A DNA stretch of 20,372 nucleotides. Origin: Lachnospiraceae bacterium (lineage in GTDB: Bacteria; Bacillota; Clostridia; Lachnospirales; Lachnospiraceae). Shown piece by piece: positions 15,129 through 20,372 of the stretch. The stretch is taken from positions 1 to 20,372 of the forward strand of contig JAAVYC010000227.1 in NCBI GenBank assembly GCA_022790905.1, written 5' to 3'. A program made the position numbers and the translations under genes. Within the stretch, counting starts at the first letter, position 1, and the number at the start of each line of letters is the position of its first letter. The notes below the pieces were generated by a model. The model was not told the origin of the DNA, did no database searches, and worked only from the letters and a program-made list of their open reading frames with translations.

Positions 15129-16273
15129 TTTTGTCATGTGGAACGGGAGGCGGACACAATGCAGCCGGCATAGCCATGAAAGAACAACTTGAAAAACGGG
15201 GACACCATGTGGTCATGATGAATCCTTATCGCTTAAAAAGCGACCGACTCGCATCGGCGATCAACGGAACCTATATAAAACTGGCTCAAAAAATCCCCAC
15301 TGCCTTTGGGCTGCTTTATCGAGCAGGAATGCTTTATCGCCGGTTGCCTTTCGCATCGCCCATCCATTATTTAAACGGAAAAATGGGAGCACTCTTACAA
15401 GATTACCTGAAAAGAAATCATTTTGACGTCATAATTATGCCGCATATTTTTCCGGCTCAGATCTTATCCAATATGCGAAACAACGGCCTGGCTATCCCAA
15501 AAACAATCTATATCGCTACCGATTACACTTGTATTCCTTTTACTGAAGAAGCGACATGCGACGCGTATGTAATCCCCCACAAAAAGTTAGCAGAAGAATT
15601 TTCCAGATATGGCGTCCCTACTGACAAAATTCATGCTCTTGGAATTCCGGTTCTAGAATCTTTTTCAGAGCCAATGTCAAAAAATCAGGCAGCAAAACTG
15701 CTAAATTTAGATCCAAACAAAGAATATATTCTAATTTCTGGCGGCAGTATGGGAGCGGGAAAAATAGAACACGTAATCCGAATTCTGTTAAAATGGCGCC
15801 AGAAAGATATTCATAGAGAATTGATCGTCCTATGCGGCAGCAATCACAAACTCTATAAAAAGCTAAAAAGACGATATAAACGTGAAATTTTATTGCAGGA
15901 ATATACAGACAAAATGGCTGCATATATGAAAGCGAGCGAAATGATTGTCACAAAGCCAGGAGGGCTTTGTTCCACAGAATCGGCCGTCTCTGGACTTCCA
16001 ATCCTTCATATTACACCAATTCCCGGATGTGAGAACTCTAATATGAGCTATTTTTCACAGCACGGAATGAGCATTGCTATCAGACATCCTCAAAGAGAAT
16101 TGTTAACTGCCGTCTTATCTCTCCAGGATGACAAACGCCGCCTTTTTATGACTCAGAAGCAGAAAAAGAACATCCATCCACATGCTGCTCTCGATATATG
16201 CAAGCTCGCAGAACAACTTGTGCAAAACAAAGTGGAAAAGCCCTATTCAACTCCCCTGCCCCCTCAATCTTGA
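15116..16273 (+). CDS. MGDG-synthase/UgtP-like glycosyltransferase (probable diacylglycerol glycosyltransferase)
   Basis: 385 aa, about the length of B. subtilis UgtP. The N-terminal half carries the MGDG-synthase-type domain with CGTGGGHNAAG (residues 8-18) and FDVIIMPHIFPAQ. The C-terminal half is a MurG-like glycosyltransferase family 28 domain with LISGGSMGAGKIEHV and the sugar-nucleotide site KPGGLCSTESAVSGLP followed by PIPGCENSN. Such enzymes move glucose or galactose from a UDP-sugar to diacylglycerol at the inner face of the membrane, giving glycolipids that can anchor lipoteichoic acid. The exact sugar and number of additions are not readable. GGAGGT is 9 nt before the start, inside plsY, and the 13-bp overlap implies coupled expression, so acylation and glycosylation of membrane lipids may be linked. 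No signal peptide. Confidence 0.88.
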   Translation: MDALILSCGTGGGHNAAGIAMKEQLEKRGHHVVMMNPYRLKSDRLASAINGTYIKLAQKIPTAFGLLYRAGMLYRRLPFASPIHYLNGKMGALLQDYLKRNHFDVIIMPHIFPAQILSNMRNNGLAIPKTIYIATDYTCIPFTEEATCDAYVIPHKKLAEEFSRYGVPTDKIHALGIPVLESFSEPMSKNQAAKLLNLDPNKEYILISGGSMGAGKIEHVIRILLKWRQKDIHRELIVLCGSNHKLYKKLKRRYKREILLQEYTDKMAAYMKASEMIVTKPGGLCSTESAVSGLPILHITPIPGCENSNMSYFSQHGMSIAIRHPQRELLTAVLSLQDDKRRLFMTQKQKKNIHPHAALDICKLAEQLVQNKVEKPYSTPLPPQS

Positions 16274-16343
16274 GAGGATTGCACACTTTGCTGCGCCAAA
16301 GGCACTGATAAAGGACTCACACACAATAATTCTTGACAGAAAT

Positions 16344-16374
16344 AACCGGCGTGACTCACGCCCCGCCGGTTTTA
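16344..16374. terminator. GC-rich hairpin between the glycosyltransferase gene and the flavoenzyme remnant
   Basis: An 8-bp perfect stem (16344-16351 with 16364-16371) is followed by TTTTAAC on the plus strand. An alternative inner fold GGCGTG-ACT-CACGCC is possible. It sits about 70 nt past the glycosyltransferase stop and about 40 nt past the remnant's stop on the other strand, so it may serve both, although neither side has a long T-run. Confidence 0.7.
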
Positions 16375-16411
16375 ACATCAAATTCTTCTTCAACAAACAT
16401 TTATGTATCTA

Positions 16412-17137
16412 TTAAAATAATACATCACTATATAAAATATCAGCCTTTCCCACTGCAATGATATCGTTCATCATCTTAAGATCACCAAGTCCTCCAATTG
16501 TCGCAATCAGAGCACTCACATTTTTCTTGATCTCAGATGCCAGTCGAATATTGCTGCCATGCATAATCCCCAGCGATGGATATTTTTTATTAAAAGGGTC
16601 TTTGACAGCATCCACACCGGCAGCCACATAGATAATATCCACTTTTTGATCAAGCGCTTTCGCTATCTCAACGCCTTCTTCCACCGAATAGCCATCGGAT
16701 ATAAACTCAGCTCCGCTCATACAAAATTCAAGAACCAGTTCATTTCCAATCGCTTCCTGAATTTTCTCAATAATGTCGAGTACAAGACGCATACGATTTT
16801 CAAAACTTCCACCCCATTGGTCTGTTCTGTCATTTTTTCGCGGTGAAATAAAGTCCCCCAAAAATGTCCCTGTCTCACCGTGGATGACACATACTTTACA
16901 TCCTTCTTCTCTCGCATTTAAAGCTTCCTGCGCATACATTTTCGGAATCTTTAAGAGATCCTCTTCCGGAATTAGGCTCACACGATCCCTATCACTGAGA
17001 ATATCGCATCTGTTCGCTATCCGGGCACTGAGATCTGCTTCTATACCGGAATCAGAACTTTTGAAAACCCGGGTTTTAAAAATAACCCCCTTAATATTAA
17101 GCGGGCTTAAAAGATACTGGTTGTTTAAAGTCTGCAT
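16412..17137 (-). pseudogene. Shortened Old Yellow Enzyme-type flavin oxidoreductase (remnant, 241 aa)
   Basis: The start is the ATG at 17135-17137, six nt after GAGGAG; an upstream in-frame ATG has no such site. Homology to the FMN barrel of NADH:flavin oxidoreductases is clear: SPLNIKGVIFKTRV at the start, then SPRKNDRTDQWGGSFENRMR, AEFISDGYSVEEGVEIAKAL and MMNDIIAVGKADIL. Two parts are missing. Between residue about 30 and 60 the early barrel strands (some 90-100 residues in relatives) are collapsed into a short link, and the protein stops right after GKAD, losing the barrel end, the 4Fe-4S cysteines and the FAD/NADH domains. The usual catalytic HGxHG appears as HGETG. It is probably inactive, but the reading frame is clean and it has its own promoter and ribosome binding site, so a retained non-enzymatic role is possible. 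The end matches IIASGKADI in the flavoenzyme at 19343-20372. Confidence 0.75.
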
Positions 17138-17182
17138 AATCTTCTCCTCAAATCCGCTAAACACATTGTCTTATTTATATCC

Positions 17183-17212
17183 ATTATAACGAATTTTTCT
17201 CTCACTTCACAA
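17183..17212 (-). promoter_or_regulatory. Promoter of the flavoenzyme remnant
   Basis: Minus strand TTGTGA (17207-17212), 18-bp spacer, TATAAT (17183-17188), about 45 bp before the start codon. It lies back to back with the LysR promoter. Confidence 0.6.
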
Positions 17213-17229
17213 TTGCATAAAAATTGTAG

Positions 17230-17257
17230 TTGTCACAACCTCAGATTGTGGTATAAT
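17230..17257 (+). promoter_or_regulatory. LysR-gene promoter with overlapping dyad
   Basis: TTGTCA (17230-17235), 16-bp spacer, TATAAT (17252-17257). The -35 is embedded in TTGTCACAA, a short palindrome, and a second inverted repeat ACAATT-N7-AATTGT (17209-17228 region) lies beside it. This fits autoregulation by a LysR-type protein controlling the divergent pair; the operator role is inference. Confidence 0.6.
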
Positions 17258-17337
17258 GAGCGTTAACGAGGAGAATATGTCTGCATATTCAACGAACATT
17301 GTTCTTAATGTATCACACTCACAGGGGAGATGATCAT

Positions 17338-18219
17338 ATGGAATTTAGAAATATGCAATACTTTATTAAACTGACGGAGTGCAATAGTATTTCCCAGGCA
17401 GCCAGAGAACTCTATATCTCACAGCAAGCTTTAAGCAAAGCAATCAAAAAATTAGAGGAAGAATTCGAGACTCTTCTCTTCCTGCGAACAACACAGGGGA
17501 TTCAATTGACAGAAGACGGACAGTATTTGAAAAGTAAGTTCAAGCATATCTGTCATAATTTAGAAGAGGCAACACATGAATCCTACAATTACTTTAACAT
17601 ACACCGCGGTAATCTGAAATTTTGTGTGGCTCCCGGATTTTTTCGCAGTATCCCGATCCATTATCTGCTGGAATTTGAAAAACAGTTTCCAAACTTGACT
17701 TTAGAGCAAATTGAGATTGTGGACAAAGAATGTGAGAATTATGTAAAAGCCGATATTCACCATTTTGGCCTCTCGACCAAACCCTGGCATCTGCAAGGCT
17801 TCCAATTTTTACCGCTATATCGCGAACAATTATTTTTTATCGCCAGCAAAAAACATCCTCTTGCCCATAAAAAAGAAATTCTTTTAAACGAATTATTAAA
17901 TGAAAATTTTCTTTTTTTCAATAATCGCTACAACATTCATTACCGCACAGCCTGTTTTTGCAAGAAGGCTGGTTTCGAGCCAAATATCGTCTATAAATCC
18001 GCCGATGTCAGCCAACTGGTAAAACTTGCAGCACAAAATCAGGGGATTCTCATCTGTGTAAAACATGTTTACGAAGAAGCTAACCGAGAAGAACTTGTCT
18101 GCATTCCTATTGTTGACGAAAATATGTATTGGGAAATCGGCGTAATTTTTCAGGACTTCCAAAAACTGGGCAAAAATGCCAAATTATTTATCAATTATTT
18201 TATCTCCAAATTGAGTTAA
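17338..18219 (+). CDS. LysR-family transcriptional regulator
   Basis: 293 aa from the ATG at 17338, preceded by AGGGGAGA 7 nt away; the longer frame opening at 17299 has no ribosome binding site. Residues 1-60 are the winged helix-turn-helix (FRNMQYFIKLTECNSISQAA, then SQQALSKAIKKLEEE and TTQGIQLTEDG). From about residue 88 to the end is the periplasmic-binding-protein-like effector domain. The effector is unknown. The gene is divergent from the shortened flavin oxidoreductase, with back-to-back promoters and dyads, and convergent with the membrane-protein gene. By the usual LysR layout it should regulate the divergent gene and itself, and perhaps the neighbouring flavoenzyme/membrane-protein operon; that link is inferred from position only. 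Confidence 0.93.
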   Translation: MEFRNMQYFIKLTECNSISQAARELYISQQALSKAIKKLEEEFETLLFLRTTQGIQLTEDGQYLKSKFKHICHNLEEATHESYNYFNIHRGNLKFCVAPGFFRSIPIHYLLEFEKQFPNLTLEQIEIVDKECENYVKADIHHFGLSTKPWHLQGFQFLPLYREQLFFIASKKHPLAHKKEILLNELLNENFLFFNNRYNIHYRTACFCKKAGFEPNIVYKSADVSQLVKLAAQNQGILICVKHVYEEANREELVCIPIVDENMYWEIGVIFQDFQKLGKNAKLFINYFISKLS

Positions 18220-18256
18220 AAAGGATCTTTTCCAGATGGGAAAGATCCTTTTTTAT
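18218..18256. terminator. Strong bidirectional terminator between the LysR gene and the membrane-protein gene
   Basis: A 16-bp stem (18218-18233 with 18238-18253; one G-U pair) with AGAT loop, A-rich on one side and T-rich on the other, so it ends transcripts from both directions. It overlaps the last two bases of the LysR stop codon. Confidence 0.92.
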
Positions 18257-18268
18257 GTATTCTTCTTA

Positions 18269-19315
18269 TTACGCCTCTGCCTTTTTCAATTTTCCTTCCG
18301 TAATCACCGCAACAACTGCAAACGCTATGATGATAACAACCGGAGCAATCACCGATATAGAACTGTCCGGATTTACAAGGCCCATAGCCGGACAAATCAC
18401 AAATGCAAATACGGAACAAACCAGCATAGCAAGTGATGGCGGATCGACATATCCCTCTCCATATACCAGGAAGAGATCTGCGAGAAGATCACCCGCGTAA
18501 TGTGCAAAGATACCGAATGCGAATCCCCAGAGCAAAACGCTGATCTCTGAACATCCTGCATTGTATGCCATCTGTCCTCCATATGCGCCTACCAAACCGG
18601 TGTGATGGAGAACCGGACACGGCAGACCACAGCACATGAGAATCAGGAACACAACGGTAACCGCCCAAACCGGTACGAATGAAACGCCTGCGATCATTGG
18701 ATTGTTCACTGTCTTTGAGAACTCACTGAGAACATACACAAGATACGCCGAGATGAATCCCACAGCACCACCAAACAACCAGTAGGAATATCCATGTCCA
18801 TATGTCATATGAGGAAGCCATTTATTCTTACTCGTAAGCCCAAAACGTTTGTCACCTTCCGGAACTTTTCCAATCAGCCCCTCATTACCAAACATAATTT
18901 TAGAAATCATATTGAGTATTACAATCGTTGCCGCTACTGTATCAAATACACCTGGCATGTATGTTCCAAATGCAACATTCATATACCAGCCAACGACTCC
19001 AAAGACTCCGCCTACAACGAGTACATCCACTTTTTGTAAAGATCCAAGTGGAAGTGCAAGACCCTTGCTATCTTCAATATAGCCTCTCTTCCACGCATAA
19101 TTCATAGCGCAAAGCGCTGGTCCAAACGCTACCTGCGGTCCTAAAAACATACCGAAAGCAATTTCAGATATAATATTAAACTCACAGCCCGCCATAATGG
19201 CAAACACACCTATAATCGAGACAAGGGCTGTAAGGATAACCGATCCGAGAGCACCAAGAGCCGTCGCTAAGGCTCCGGATATGAATGCTGTAAGTATCGT
19301 AATCAAAATATCCAT
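18269..19315 (-). CDS. Uncharacterised polytopic membrane protein (348 aa), possible transporter
   Basis: I do not recognise a named family. About eight to ten hydrophobic segments are visible, starting at residue 3 and ending near residue 340 with a short charged tail. Loops are short, and the longest hydrophilic one (about residues 145-170) contains EGDKRFGLTSKNKW. Gly-rich motifs within membrane segments are striking: GMFLGPQVAFGPALCAMNYAW, and HHTGLVGAYGGQMAYNAG next to CCGLPCPV, which may line a substrate path. AGGAGAGG precedes the ATG by 5 nt. The gene lies only 27 bp downstream of the flavoenzyme gene on the same strand, so they are probably co-transcribed. It could carry the flavoenzyme's substrate or product; this is inference. 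Transcription ends at the shared hairpin with the LysR gene. Confidence 0.85.
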   Translation of the reverse strand: MDILITILTAFISGALATALGALGSVILTALVSIIGVFAIMAGCEFNIISEIAFGMFLGPQVAFGPALCAMNYAWKRGYIEDSKGLALPLGSLQKVDVLVVGGVFGVVGWYMNVAFGTYMPGVFDTVAATIVILNMISKIMFGNEGLIGKVPEGDKRFGLTSKNKWLPHMTYGHGYSYWLFGGAVGFISAYLVYVLSEFSKTVNNPMIAGVSFVPVWAVTVVFLILMCCGLPCPVLHHTGLVGAYGGQMAYNAGCSEISVLLWGFAFGIFAHYAGDLLADLFLVYGEGYVDPPSLAMLVCSVFAFVICPAMGLVNPDSSISVIAPVVIIIAFAVVAVITEGKLKKAEA

Positions 19316-19342
19316 ATTTTCCTCTCCTGTATAAGACTTTTA

Positions 19343-20372
19343 TTAAATGTCAAGTGCTCTGTAATATCCGACTTTGACAGCGTCAACGACACGGCCCGCT
19401 TTGATTGCATCGCCAACTTCAAATACACGTGGAGCAGTATTGTAAAGCTCATCGGCAAGAGCGCGGTTTGCTTTCATACCTGCCGCAAGGAGAATGGTAT
19501 CTGCCTCAAGAAGAAGTTCTCCATCAGGTGTATCACAAAGGAGTCCTTTGTCAGTTACTTCTTTTGCCGTAGTATTGACTTTAATCTGAATCTTACTGTC
19601 ACGGATATATTTATCCAGCGCAACTTTATGCATCCAATAAGAATCAACAGCCCAGGTATCTTTCATCTCTACAATGGTTACATCCTTACCAATCATATCA
19701 AGATAAATTCCAACCTCGGAACCAACAAGTCCACCGCCTAGAATCACTACTTTCTGACCAACTGCAGGTTTTTCACTCTCAAGAGCTTCTAATCCGACAA
19801 CTTTTGCATTGTCAATACCAGGAATCTGCGGAACGATCGGTGTTGCACCTACTGCGGAAATAACAACATCTGCACCCATTGCTTCTACCTGCTCTGGCGT
19901 CACTTCTGTATTCAGGTGAACCTCAACGCCTGCCTTTTCACAGCGTGCAGCGAGTACTTCTACAAAATGATACATATCTTTTTTGAACGGAATATACTGC
20001 TCATGGACAATCTGTCCGCCGAGTCTGTCTTTCTTCTCGTAAAGCGCTACAGAGTGGCCTCTTTGAGCTGCTGTGATTGCCGCTTCCATACCACCTGGGC
20101 CACCGCCCACAACAACAACCTTCTTCGGTGTTGTTGCCGGGAATCCATATTTATTCTCCAGTTCATCACCGATAACAGGATTAAATGCACAGCAATAGTT
20201 TCTATTTGACAGATAATTAAAAAAGCAGGAATAACAACGGCAGCACTGTGTAATATCATCTTTGTTTCCAGAGAACGCTTTTTCCGGGAAATAAGGATCG
20301 CAAAGCGACTGACGTGCAACTTCAACGATATCTGCTTTTCCAGAAGCAATGATCTCTTCCATCATATCCACA
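19343..20372 (-). CDS. NADH:flavin oxidoreductase/enoate reductase-type flavoenzyme (FMN, 4Fe-4S, FAD), 5' end outside window
   Basis: The frame runs off the right edge; 343 residues are seen of a family usually about 640-670 aa, so the N-terminal FMN barrel is mostly outside. What is visible: the end of the barrel (IIASGKADIVEVARQ), an iron-sulfur region CCRCYSC with a later NYCCAFNP, then the FAD-binding Rossmann motif VVVVGGGPGGMEAA (about residues 87-100), LYEKKDRLGGQ, and a second dinucleotide motif VVILGGGLVGSEVG for NADH, ending with FEVGDA and a short tail. Relatives include 2,4-dienoyl-CoA reductase, enoate reductases and the bile-acid enzymes BaiCD/BaiH, which reduce activated C=C bonds using NADH. 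The substrate cannot be told. The cysteine spacing is tighter than the common CxxCxxxC pattern. It is probably in one operon with the membrane protein 27 bp downstream. The leftmost valine codon is not a start. Confidence 0.9.
   Translation of the reverse strand, partial: VDMMEEIIASGKADIVEVARQSLCDPYFPEKAFSGNKDDITQCCRCYSCFFNYLSNRNYCCAFNPVIGDELENKYGFPATTPKKVVVVGGGPGGMEAAITAAQRGHSVALYEKKDRLGGQIVHEQYIPFKKDMYHFVEVLAARCEKAGVEVHLNTEVTPEQVEAMGADVVISAVGATPIVPQIPGIDNAKVVGLEALESEKPAVGQKVVILGGGLVGSEVGIYLDMIGKDVTIVEMKDTWAVDSYWMHKVALDKYIRDSKIQIKVNTTAKEVTDKGLLCDTPDGELLLEADTILLAAGMKANRALADELYNTAPRVFEVGDAIKAGRVVDAVKVGYYRALDI

Noticed and set aside
17299..17337. Longer N-terminus for the LysR regulator
   Set aside because: No ribosome binding site; AGGGGAGA precedes the ATG at 17338, where the usual LysR N-terminus begins.

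Overview
The window looks like a stretch of chromosome from an anaerobic, spore-forming Clostridia species, most likely a gut Lachnospiraceae. The evidence is the low-to-moderate GC content, strong AGGAGG-type ribosome binding sites, consensus sigma-A promoters, a butyryl-CoA/acetate-type CoA-transferase, a SpoIID-like spore-wall protein, Listeria-Bacteroides repeat surface domains and a set of small acidic proteins of a type I associate with Lachnospiraceae. Genus and species cannot be fixed from the sequence alone. I see no tRNA, rRNA, CRISPR array, insertion sequence or phage gene.

Layout. (1) 1-1958: the C-terminal part of an acetyl/butyryl-CoA transferase converges on a stand-alone phosphate acetyltransferase, pta, with a shared hairpin terminator. 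Both belong to acyl-CoA/acetate fermentation. (2) 2091-4030: a minus-strand three-gene operon of cytosolic proteins of unknown function (225, 249 and 81 aa) with its own promoter and terminator. (3) 4041-6539: a large secreted multidomain protein (signal peptide, acidic linker, transglutaminase-like Cys-His-Asp domain, chitobiase-like domain, two InlB-type repeats, Fn3-like end) behind a perfect consensus promoter. (4) 6546-7935: a cytoplasmic GH13 alpha-amylase-family enzyme. (5) 8139-9956: a leaderless SpoIID-like/peptidoglycan-binding/LysM protein, probably a spore-wall factor. (6) 10057-14378: the sbcD-sbcC DNA-repair nuclease operon. (7) 14453-16273: a plsY-like acyltransferase overlapping an MGDG-synthase/UgtP-like glycosyltransferase, a membrane-lipid operon. 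(8) 16412-20372: a redox locus with a shortened Old-Yellow-Enzyme-type remnant, a divergent LysR regulator, an uncharacterised polytopic membrane protein and the C-terminal part of an FMN/4Fe-4S/FAD enoate-reductase-type flavoenzyme.

Most genes are housekeeping or recognisable accessory functions. The parts that look least described are the three-gene small-protein operon, the leaderless SpoIID/LysM fusion, and the flavoenzyme-membrane protein-LysR locus with its internal remnant. Two intergenic hairpins, at 6546-6603 and 9983-10037, share a stem sequence and may belong to a dispersed family.
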